From an uncultured Sphingobacteriaceae bacterium (GTDB lineage Bacteria; Bacteroidota; Bacteroidia; Sphingobacteriales; Sphingobacteriaceae), in assembly GCA_937875035.1 (NCBI GenBank), contig CALNCF010000259.1:1-12483 (forward strand): 12,483 nt of DNA. The letters run 5' to 3'. Positions 6,206 to 12,483 of this stretch are shown here, one piece after another. The position numbers and the translations under genes were made by a program. The stretch's first letter is position 1, and every line of letters begins with the position of its first letter. The notes under the pieces are model-generated. The model did no database searches. It saw only the letters and a program-made list of their open reading frames with translations, and was not told the DNA's origin.

Positions 6206-7462
6206 ATGAAAAAGCTCCTGGTCATTCTTTGTATTATCTTATTCAGTAACAGTGTCAGGGCTTCGTCCATTCTGATCAATATGGATGAATCGCAGACGAA
6301 TCACCTGAAGGCCTATGGCATTGCTTACTGGGTACTGAAGCAAGACCTCAGCATCGACTGGCTGCTGAATTACCGGGGAGGCAGCTTCCTGATCCCTTAT
6401 GCGCAGACCATCGAAAGCGAATGCCGCATCCGGGGGGTTTCATATGAGGTGATCGCTGATGCGCAAGCCGCGCTGATCTTACAGCAGGTATCCGATCCCG
6501 AAACGAATATGGATGCCGTTAAGCTGGAGAAGGCCCCGAAAATGGCTGTCTACTCTCCGAAGAACAAGCTCCCCTGGGATGATGCCGTAACCCTCGTGTT
6601 AACTTATGCCGAAATTCCGTATGATATTATTTATGATGAAGAGGTGATCAGCGGGGTTTTGCCAAAATACGACTGGCTGCATTTGCACCATGAGGATTTT
6701 ACAGGACAATACGGTCGTTTCTGGGCGGCGTATAAAAATGTACAATGGTACCAGAACGATGTTCGCCTGAACGAAGAAATGGCGAATAAGCTGGGCTTTA
6801 AAAAAGTATCGGAGCTGAAGCTGGCGGTTGCCAAAAAGATCCGCGACTTCTGCGCAGGCGGAGGCTTTATGTTTGCCATGTGCTCCGGTACCGACAGCTA
6901 CGATATCGCGCTCTCCGCCGAAGGCGTTGATATCTGCGAAAGCATGTTCGACGGCGACCCTGCCGACCGCAACGCCCAGCAGAAGATTGATTATACCAGG
7001 ACCTTCGCCTTTCAGAATTTCAGGCTGGATATGAATGCCTATAATTACGAATTCTCTGATATTGATAATACACAGTACCGGAACCTGAAAGAAGACAACG
7101 ATTATTTTTCCCTGTTCGAGTTTTCCGCCAAATGGGACCCGGTTCCATCCATGCTTACCCAGAATCACGAGAAGCTGATCAAAGGATTTATGGGACAAAC
7201 CACAGCGTTCCGTAAGCCCTTGCTGAAGCCGGATGTTCTGGTGATGGGCGAAACCAAATCGGTAAATGAAGCGCGTTATATTCACGGGGAATATGGCAAG
7301 GGTACCTGGACATTTTACGGCGGGCACGATCCGGAGGACTACCAGCACCTGGTGAACGACCCTCCCACCGATCTCAACCTTCACCCCAACTCTCCCGGTT
7401 ACCGGTTAATCCTGAACAACGTATTATTCCCGGCAGCCAAGAAGAAGAAGCAGAAAACCTGA
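6206..7462 (+). CDS. Exported protein of the Bacteroidota 'asparagine synthetase B' annotation family; class-I amidotransferase-like pattern
   Basis: I choose ATG 6206 (418 residues) over the in-frame ATG at 6128. It begins a textbook signal peptide: MKK, then a hydrophobic stretch (4-13) and a likely cleavage after VRA (17-19). The longer start would put 26 polar residues in front of it. The mature part starts SSILINMDESQTNHLKAYGIAYW, which I recognise from Bacteroidota proteins usually labelled 'asparagine synthetase B'. That label is doubtful: there is no N-terminal catalytic Cys2 and no SGGxDS ATP-binding loop. What can be seen is GGGFMFAMCSGTDS (218-231), with Cys226 at a nucleophile-elbow-like turn, a histidine-rich WLHLHHEDF (157-165), and YGGHDPED (371-378), recalling the His-Pro-Glu end of class-I glutamine amidotransferase or ThuA-like folds. 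It is probably periplasmic. The C-terminus is lysine-rich (KKKKQKT). Substrate unknown. Confidence 0.82.
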   Translation: MKKLLVILCIILFSNSVRASSILINMDESQTNHLKAYGIAYWVLKQDLSIDWLLNYRGGSFLIPYAQTIESECRIRGVSYEVIADAQAALILQQVSDPETNMDAVKLEKAPKMAVYSPKNKLPWDDAVTLVLTYAEIPYDIIYDEEVISGVLPKYDWLHLHHEDFTGQYGRFWAAYKNVQWYQNDVRLNEEMANKLGFKKVSELKLAVAKKIRDFCAGGGFMFAMCSGTDSYDIALSAEGVDICESMFDGDPADRNAQQKIDYTRTFAFQNFRLDMNAYNYEFSDIDNTQYRNLKEDNDYFSLFEFSAKWDPVPSMLTQNHEKLIKGFMGQTTAFRKPLLKPDVLVMGETKSVNEARYIHGEYGKGTWTFYGGHDPEDYQHLVNDPPTDLNLHPNSPGYRLILNNVLFPAAKKKKQKT

Positions 7463-7480
7463 TCGTTCACACATCAACAT

Positions 7481-7514
7481 AAAAAAAGACCTTGCTGTAT
7501 TCACAAGGTCTTTT
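7481..7514. terminator. Bidirectional terminator between convergent genes
   Basis: A perfect 11-bp stem, AAAAGACCTTG (7484-7494) with CAAGGTCTTTT (7504-7514), encloses a 9-base loop. Rightward transcripts meet TTTT, then CTG and TTTTT; leftward transcripts meet seven T (plus-strand A 7481-7487). It lies 18 bases after the stop at 7462 and 23 bases from the M13 peptidase stop at 7538, so it probably serves both genes. Confidence 0.87.
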
Positions 7515-7537
7515 CTGTTTTTGTATGATTTCTTTTC

Positions 7538-9571
7538 TTACCATATCTTTACACAGATGTTATCGGCACGGTGCATCTTATCACCTTCCTTCACTCCGAA
7601 TGCCTTATAGAACTCCGGCATATTGCTTAGGGGACCATTCACACGGAACTCTGATGGAGAATGCACGTCGCTCATGATCTGGTTCGCCAGGTTCTCGTTC
7701 CGGCGGTTCACCATCCAGGCATATCCATACGCCAGGAAGAAACGCTGATCCGGTGTTAAGCCCGCGATCTTCTTGTCTGATTTACCCTGCTCCGTTTTTT
7801 TGAAAGCTTCGTAGCCTAACATGATACCACCCAGGTCGGCAATGTTCTCCCCCTGTGTAGCCGAACCGTTCACGTGCATGCTGTCAAGCACCACATACTG
7901 GTTATATTGATCAACGATCAGCTTCGTCTTCTCATTGAATTTCACACGATCCTCTTTCGTCCACCAATCGTTCAGGTTTCCGTTCTCATCATACTGGCTG
8001 CCCTGGTCGTCAAAGCCATGTGTCAGCTCATGACCGAAAGTAGATCCGCCAATGATCCCGTATAATACGGCATCATCCGGCATGCGCCCTTCAAATCCCG
8101 GAACCAGGATATTACAGGCCGGTACCACGATCTCGTTCAGGGTCGGATCGTAATACGCGTTATACGTTTGAGGTGTCATTCCCCACTCCGATTTGTCCAC
8201 CGGCTGGCCGTACTTCTTGATCATCTCTGCAAAGCTCCAGATGTTCACGCGCATTACATTGACCGCGTACGACTGGCGATCGATCTCAACGCTCGACATA
8301 TCCTTCCATTTGTCAGGATAGCCAACCTTCATATTCACTTTAGCCAATTTGCTAAGCGCTTTTTCTCTTGTCACTTCAGACATCCAATCGAGCTGGCGGA
8401 TATGATCCGCGTATACGTCACGGATATTGTTCCCGATCTCCAGTAATTTTTCCTTGGTTCCTTCCGGGAGATATTCCTTGATGTACACCTGCCCGATCAG
8501 CTCTCCAAGCGCGCCGTTCGTTTCTTCAACCACCCGTTTCCAGCGTGGCTTCTGCTCTTTCGCACCTGACAATACGCTGCCATAGAATTTAAAATTCTGA
8601 TCGTCGATCGATTTATTCAGATAGCCTGCATAGGAATTCAACAGATCCCATTTGAGGTATACTTTCCAATCTTCTATGCTGTATTTCTTAAGAAGTGTGT
8701 TCAGAGAAGAGAAGAATTCCGGCTGCCCGACGATCACGCTGTCTACCTTTGTCAGGCCCATGCCTTGCAAAGCTTCCTTCCAGGAAATGGCAGGTGTCAG
8801 CGCTTCCAGTTGCGCAACAGATTTCTTGTTATAGTTCAGGTACGGATCGCGGGTATCTTCGAGCTTACGGCTTGCCTTTGCCAGTCCGCTTTCGATCTCC
8901 ATCACCTTATTCGCCTGCTTTACCGCCAGCTCTGCTGTCGTACCCGAAAGCTCCATCATCTTAGCGAGGTGCTGCACATATTCTTTACGCACATTGGTGG
9001 TACGCGCGTCGGTATTAAAATAATAATCACGATCCGGAAGACCGATTCCCCCCTGATACAGGAAGATCGCGTTCACCGAGCTGTTCTTGTCATCCCGGCC
9101 CACATAAACAGAGAACATCGGGCCACAGCCGATCGTGTGCAGGTATGCCGCTGTATTCAGAACACCCTTTACATCACGGATCTCATCAATCTTTTTAAAG
9201 TCTGCTGCCAGTGGGCTGATCCCGTTTTTCTCAATCGAAGCCGTATCCAGTCCGCTGAAATAGAAATCACCGATCTTTTGCTCATTGCTGCCTTTTGCCG
9301 CGTGGGTATTGGCCGCCGAGCTCTCGCAGATAGCGCGCACCGAATTATTGATGGTATCCTGTATCGTTCTGAAAATACCGTTGCTGGATTGCGTGGCTGA
9401 GATCGGGTTCGCTTTGAACCAGGTATTGTTCGCGTAATAGAAGAAGTTCTCCGCAGGGTTCAGCGAAGAATCAATATGAGCCGCGAGCGGGTCTTCATGT
9501 ATGCTGTTCTTTCGGTCGGCGCAGGAAGCGAATAAAAACGCTGCGGCTAACAAAGCATATTTTACATTCAT
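7538..9571 (-). CDS. M13 family zinc metallopeptidase (neprilysin/PepO-like) lipoprotein
   Basis: 677 residues, full length for neprilysin-type M13 peptidases, which cut oligopeptides on the N-terminal side of hydrophobic residues. The N-terminus is a lipoprotein signal: MNVKYALLAAAFLFASC, with lipidation expected at Cys17, so the enzyme should sit on a membrane facing the periplasm or the cell surface. The N-terminal M13 domain spans about 30-430. The catalytic domain follows: NAYYDPTLNEIVVPA (471-485); the zinc site GHELTHGFDD (513-522), with His514, His518 and catalytic Glu515; ENIADLGG (575-582), with third ligand Glu575; and the family's C-terminal Cys-x-x-x-Trp end (673-677). All catalytic residues are present, so it should be active. 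The start ATG at 9571 is fixed by the signal peptide. A terminator for the upstream M42 gene lies only 26-52 bases before it. Confidence 0.97.
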   Translation of the reverse strand: MNVKYALLAAAFLFASCADRKNSIHEDPLAAHIDSSLNPAENFFYYANNTWFKANPISATQSSNGIFRTIQDTINNSVRAICESSAANTHAAKGSNEQKIGDFYFSGLDTASIEKNGISPLAADFKKIDEIRDVKGVLNTAAYLHTIGCGPMFSVYVGRDDKNSSVNAIFLYQGGIGLPDRDYYFNTDARTTNVRKEYVQHLAKMMELSGTTAELAVKQANKVMEIESGLAKASRKLEDTRDPYLNYNKKSVAQLEALTPAISWKEALQGMGLTKVDSVIVGQPEFFSSLNTLLKKYSIEDWKVYLKWDLLNSYAGYLNKSIDDQNFKFYGSVLSGAKEQKPRWKRVVEETNGALGELIGQVYIKEYLPEGTKEKLLEIGNNIRDVYADHIRQLDWMSEVTREKALSKLAKVNMKVGYPDKWKDMSSVEIDRQSYAVNVMRVNIWSFAEMIKKYGQPVDKSEWGMTPQTYNAYYDPTLNEIVVPACNILVPGFEGRMPDDAVLYGIIGGSTFGHELTHGFDDQGSQYDENGNLNDWWTKEDRVKFNEKTKLIVDQYNQYVVLDSMHVNGSATQGENIADLGGIMLGYEAFKKTEQGKSDKKIAGLTPDQRFFLAYGYAWMVNRRNENLANQIMSDVHSPSEFRVNGPLSNMPEFYKAFGVKEGDKMHRADNICVKIW

Positions 9572-9596
9572 GTTAAATCAGATTTTTAGGGTTATT

Positions 9597-9623
9597 AAAA
9601 AGCGCGCCGGATCTGGGCACGCT
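9597..9623 (-). terminator. Terminator after the M42 peptidase gene
   Basis: On the - strand AGCGTGCC (9623-9616) pairs with GGCGCGCT (9608-9601) over 8 bp, with one T-G wobble, around the loop CAGATCC, and a T-run follows (plus-strand A 9597-9601). It lies 21 bases past the M42 stop and ends 25 bases before the M13 start, in the 73-base gap. The second arm read on the + strand lacks a T-run, so it is directed leftward. Confidence 0.75.
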
Positions 9624-9644
9624 GTGTTTTATTTTTTTGTGATC

Positions 9645-10754
9645 TTATTTGATGTATTTAAAATCCTGTCCGGATCTGATCGTCAGCAGCGACTCATAGA
9701 TCAGGCGGATCACATTCTCCACATCATCTTTATGCACCATCTCTACCGTTGTGTGCATATAGCGTAATGGCAGGGAGATCAATGCCGATACAACACCATC
9801 ATTCGAATAAGCAAACGCGTCGGTATCGGTTCCTGTGGAACGGGAGGATGCCTGGCGCTGCAATGGCAGGTTATGTTTGGCAGACACGGCTACCAGTAAT
9901 TTATTCAGGTTATTGTGTACCGCTGGCGCGTAAGAGATCACGGGGCCCTTGCCGCATTGCAGATCGCCTTGTGTGATCTTACTGATCATCGGGGTAGAGG
10001 TGTCATGCGTTACGTCGGTCACGATCGCTACGTTCGGTTTGATCCGGTGAGCGATCATCTCCGCGCCGCGCAGGCCGATCTCTTCCTGAACCGCATTCAC
10101 AATGTACAATCCGAAGGGTAATTTCTTTTTATTCTCCTTAATAAGACGCGCTACTTCAGCGATCATAAAGCCACCGATACGGTTATCCATGGCACGGCCT
10201 ACATAATAGCGATCGTTCAGCACCATGAACTCATCCTCGTAAGTAATCACACAGCCTACATGAATGCCCAGGTCCTCGACCTCTTTTTTCGATGTGCAGC
10301 CGCAATCCAGGAAGATGTTCTTCATCGAAGGTCCTTCTTCTTTTTCGCCCGCGCGGGTATGGATCGCAGGCCATCCGAAGACCGCCTTCACAATGCCCTT
10401 ATCGGTATGAATGTTCACACGCTTGGACGGCGCAATCTGGTGATCGGAACCTCCGTTGCGGATCACGTAGATCAGCCCATCGCTGGTAATATAATTCACG
10501 AACCAGGAGATCTCATCGGCATGCGCCTCGATCACTACCTTGTATTCAGCCTTCGGGTTGATCACCCCGACAGCCGTACCGTAATTATCCACGAAATACT
10601 CATCGATATACGGCTTCATATAATTCAGCCAAAGCTTCTGCCCTTCGCTTTCGAAACCGGTAGGCGACGCGTTGTTAATATATCTTTCTAAAAATTCCAG
10701 CGACTTCTTATTCGTCACCACCCTGGTCTTTACCTGTTCTTTCTTCTTAGCCAT
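9645..10754 (-). CDS. M42 family metallopeptidase (glutamyl aminopeptidase/endoglucanase-M type)
   Basis: 369 residues from ATG 10754, the usual length for M42 cytoplasmic aminopeptidases, which form large tetrahedral dodecamers and trim short peptides. The dinuclear metal site is complete: His78 and Asp80 in EAHADEI, bridging Asp190 in GRAMDNRIGG, catalytic Glu224 and ligand Glu225 in VQEEIG, Asp247 in TDVTHD, and His334 in RYMHTTVEMV. A PDZ-like/lid domain lies between about 95 and 185. Start choice: ATG 10754 (MAKKKEQVKTR) looks like relatives, but an in-frame ATG at 10775, seven residues earlier and only five bases after the carboxylase stop, is possible. No signal peptide on either. It follows the acyl-CoA carboxylase gene so closely that co-transcription, perhaps translational coupling, is likely. 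Confidence 0.95.
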   Translation of the reverse strand: MAKKKEQVKTRVVTNKKSLEFLERYINNASPTGFESEGQKLWLNYMKPYIDEYFVDNYGTAVGVINPKAEYKVVIEAHADEISWFVNYITSDGLIYVIRNGGSDHQIAPSKRVNIHTDKGIVKAVFGWPAIHTRAGEKEEGPSMKNIFLDCGCTSKKEVEDLGIHVGCVITYEDEFMVLNDRYYVGRAMDNRIGGFMIAEVARLIKENKKKLPFGLYIVNAVQEEIGLRGAEMIAHRIKPNVAIVTDVTHDTSTPMISKITQGDLQCGKGPVISYAPAVHNNLNKLLVAVSAKHNLPLQRQASSRSTGTDTDAFAYSNDGVVSALISLPLRYMHTTVEMVHKDDVENVIRLIYESLLTIRSGQDFKYIK

Positions 10755-10780
10755 GTATTTTATTTGTAATGACATCAACC

Positions 10781-12322
10781 TTATAAAGGAATGTTCCCGT
10801 GTTTTTTCTTAGGATTCGAAACCGCTTTATTCTCCAGCATCTTAAACGCGCGCAACAGCTTGATACGTGTTTGCGATGGCTCGATCACTTCGTCGATAAA
10901 GCCGCGTTCGGCGGCACGGTAAGGATTAGCAAACATATCCGAATATTGCTTTTCTTTTTCCAGCCATTTTTCTTCCTTGTTGGCTGCTTCCGAAATCTCT
11001 TTCTTGAAGATGATCTCTGCGGCGCCCTTCGCTCCCATCACCGCGATCTCTGCCGAAGGCCAGGCAAAATTCATATCCGCACCGATATGCTTAGAGTTCA
11101 TCACATCATAAGCGCCGCCATAGGCTTTACGTGTGATCACCGTTACGCGCGGTACCGTCGCTTCGCAGAACGCATACAACAGCTTAGCGCCGTTGGTAAT
11201 GATCGCGTTCCACTCCTGGTCGGTACCCGGTAAAAATCCAGGCACATCCTCAAATACCAGTAACGGGATATTAAAGCAATCGCAGAAACGCACGAAACGC
11301 GCGGCTTTGGTCGAAGCATGGTTATCCAGTACGCCTGCCAGGAAAGCCGGCTGGTTCGCTACCACGCCAATGCTTCGTCCGCCTAAACGGGCAAAGCCCA
11401 CTACAATGTTCTCCGCAAAGTTCTTATGCACTTCCATGAAGGAGCTCTCATCGATCACTTCGTTGATCACATCCCGGATATCGTAAGGCTGGCTGGAGTT
11501 TTCAGGGATGATCTGATCCAGCGCGGCACGTGTTTCTTCGTTCGTATCATATGTCAGCGAAGGCGCGTCCTCCTCACAATTCTGCGGCATATAGCTGAGC
11601 AGCTGCTTGATATTATTGATACATTCGATTTCGTTCGCGCATGAAAAATGGGTAACCCCCGATTTGGTAGAATGCGTAGACGCGCCGCCCAGCTCTTCGG
11701 AAGTAACCTCTTCGTGCGTCACTGTTTTCACTACGTTCGGACCAGTCACAAACATGTAGGAAGTATTTTCCACCATCAGGATAAAATCGGTGATCGCCGG
11801 TGAATACACTGCTCCGCCGGCACATGGACCCATAATGGCAGAGATCTGCGGCACAACGCCCGAAGCCATCGTATTGCGATAAAAGATATCGGCATAGCCA
11901 CCCAGCGAAACCACACCTTCCTGGATTCGCGCGCCACCGGAATCATTCAACCCGATCACAGGCGCACCGTTCTTCATGGCCAGGTCCATGATCTTACAGA
12001 TCTTCTCCGCATGTGTTTCCGATAAGGAGCCGCCGAATACCGTAAAATCCTGCGAGAATACGTATACCAGCCGACCGTTCACGGTACCATAACCGGTTAC
12101 CACACCATCACCCGGATACTGCTCTTTTTCCAGCCCGAAATCGGTGGAGCGGTGTGTTACAAACATGCCGATCTCTTCGAAGGAGCCTTCATCCATCAGG
12201 AAGTGGATCCGTTCGCGTGCTGTTAATTTTCCTTTTTTATGCTGAGATTCTATACGGTTCTGTCCTCCGCCCAATTGAGCTTCTCCCCGTTTACGGTTCA
12301 ATAAATCGATTTTGCTTTGCAT
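10781..12322 (-). CDS. Acyl-CoA carboxylase carboxyltransferase (beta) subunit, propionyl/methylmalonyl-CoA type
   Basis: 513 residues, the normal length for PccB/MmdA-type subunits. It moves the carboxyl group between biotin on a carrier protein and an acyl-CoA such as propionyl-CoA, forming or using methylmalonyl-CoA. Two crotonase-like halves are visible. The N half has KGKLTARERI (30-39), LNDSGGARIQEG (125-136), the oxyanion-hole loop GPCAGGAVYSPAITDFI (165-181) and FVTGPNVVKTVTHEEV (191-206). The C half has PGFLPGTDQEW (361-371), the second oxyanion loop KAYGGAYDVM (399-408) and HIGADMNFAWPSAEIAVMGAKG (412-433). The C-terminus KKKHGNIPL is typical. The biotin carboxylase and biotin carrier subunits are not in this window, so carboxylase and decarboxylase roles cannot be told apart (pccB or mmdA). 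The start at ATG 12322 gives the full family N-terminus. The M42 peptidase gene follows at once. Confidence 0.96.
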   Translation of the reverse strand: MQSKIDLLNRKRGEAQLGGGQNRIESQHKKGKLTARERIHFLMDEGSFEEIGMFVTHRSTDFGLEKEQYPGDGVVTGYGTVNGRLVYVFSQDFTVFGGSLSETHAEKICKIMDLAMKNGAPVIGLNDSGGARIQEGVVSLGGYADIFYRNTMASGVVPQISAIMGPCAGGAVYSPAITDFILMVENTSYMFVTGPNVVKTVTHEEVTSEELGGASTHSTKSGVTHFSCANEIECINNIKQLLSYMPQNCEEDAPSLTYDTNEETRAALDQIIPENSSQPYDIRDVINEVIDESSFMEVHKNFAENIVVGFARLGGRSIGVVANQPAFLAGVLDNHASTKAARFVRFCDCFNIPLLVFEDVPGFLPGTDQEWNAIITNGAKLLYAFCEATVPRVTVITRKAYGGAYDVMNSKHIGADMNFAWPSAEIAVMGAKGAAEIIFKKEISEAANKEEKWLEKEKQYSDMFANPYRAAERGFIDEVIEPSQTRIKLLRAFKMLENKAVSNPKKKHGNIPL

Positions 12323-12483
12323 CTGTTTTTAGCGTAATAAGATGGCTAAATTAATAAAAGAATTGGTTTCGAAAGCGCATTCGGAGGATGCGGCATTGAG
12401 CTGAGGAGAATTCATCCGTACAACATTTCACCGACAAATGTTACCTGCTGATAAACAGGCATTTTAATGATCAAACGGTGCAG
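12323..12483. other. Non-coding end region upstream of the carboxyltransferase gene
   Basis: 161 bases to the window edge with no supported gene on either strand. It should hold the leader and promoter of the leftward carboxyltransferase gene. The closest - strand match to the Bacteroidota -7 box is AACATTTG, seven of eight positions, near 12431-12438, but nothing like TTTG lies 19 bases further up, so I do not call a promoter. No terminator or repeat is convincing. Confidence 0.4.

Noticed and set aside
6599..7384. Long open frame (261 codons) on the - strand opposite the amidotransferase-like gene
   Set aside because: Its translation has no recognisable motif and low-complexity Val/Ile/His content, while the + strand frame is a clear conserved protein with a signal peptide. 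It is a shadow of that gene.
6206..7462. Calling this gene a true asparagine synthetase (asnB)
   Set aside because: It lacks the N-terminal Cys2 nucleophile and the SGGxDS synthetase motif and carries an export signal; no sequence support for asparagine synthesis.
8765..9400. 211-codon open frame on the + strand opposite the M13 peptidase gene
   Set aside because: It lies wholly within a full-length M13 gene with all its catalytic motifs; the antisense translation resembles no family.
1..12483. A novel multi-gene defence, secretion or mobile system
   Set aside because: All long genes but the DUF5606 and amidotransferase-like ones belong to well-known housekeeping or regulatory families; I see no transposase, integrase, CRISPR repeat, toxin pair or attachment site.

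Overview
The window is ordinary chromosomal DNA from a member of the Bacteroidota, possibly a Chitinophagaceae-like organism (the family is a low-confidence guess). Three things point there. Promoter-like sequences fit the Bacteroidota pattern TTTG-N19-TAnnTTTG rather than TTGACA/TATAAT. There are no strong Shine-Dalgarno sequences. The gene set includes a DUF5606 protein, an exported protein of the type databases call 'asparagine synthetase B', a short cytoplasmic cyclophilin and an M13 lipoprotein peptidase. Base composition and codon use look even throughout, and I see no mobile element, CRISPR array, tRNA or rRNA.

Left part (1-3531, + strand): the 3' part of a polysaccharide deacetylase gene that starts outside the window, then a complete mitochondrial-type aconitase closed by a strong terminator, then rlmH for the 23S rRNA pseudouridine methyltransferase.

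Middle part (3535-5970, - strand), read right to left: a cyclophilin peptidyl-prolyl isomerase, a DUF5606 protein, a TetR-family regulator and an NfsB-like nitroreductase. The regulator and the nitroreductase each carry the same short palindrome (TAACAC-C/T-GTTA) over their candidate promoters. This suggests a small self-regulated repressor/flavin-reductase module and is the most informative regulatory signal in the window.

Right part: a rightward gene for an exported protein with a glutamine-amidotransferase-like Cys/His pattern (6206-7462) converges on a leftward M13 zinc metallopeptidase lipoprotein gene (9571-7538) across a shared bidirectional terminator. Further right, also leftward, an acyl-CoA carboxylase carboxyltransferase gene (12322-10781) is followed after a few bases by an M42 aminopeptidase gene. 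A terminator lies between the M42 gene and the M13 gene.

Most of the genes are housekeeping: TCA cycle, ribosome modification, protein folding, propionyl-CoA-type carboxylation and peptide breakdown. I did not find a convincing undescribed multi-gene system. The points most worth checking are the TetR/nitroreductase operators, the misleadingly named exported protein, the DUF5606 gene, and a large hairpin between the cyclophilin and DUF5606 genes.
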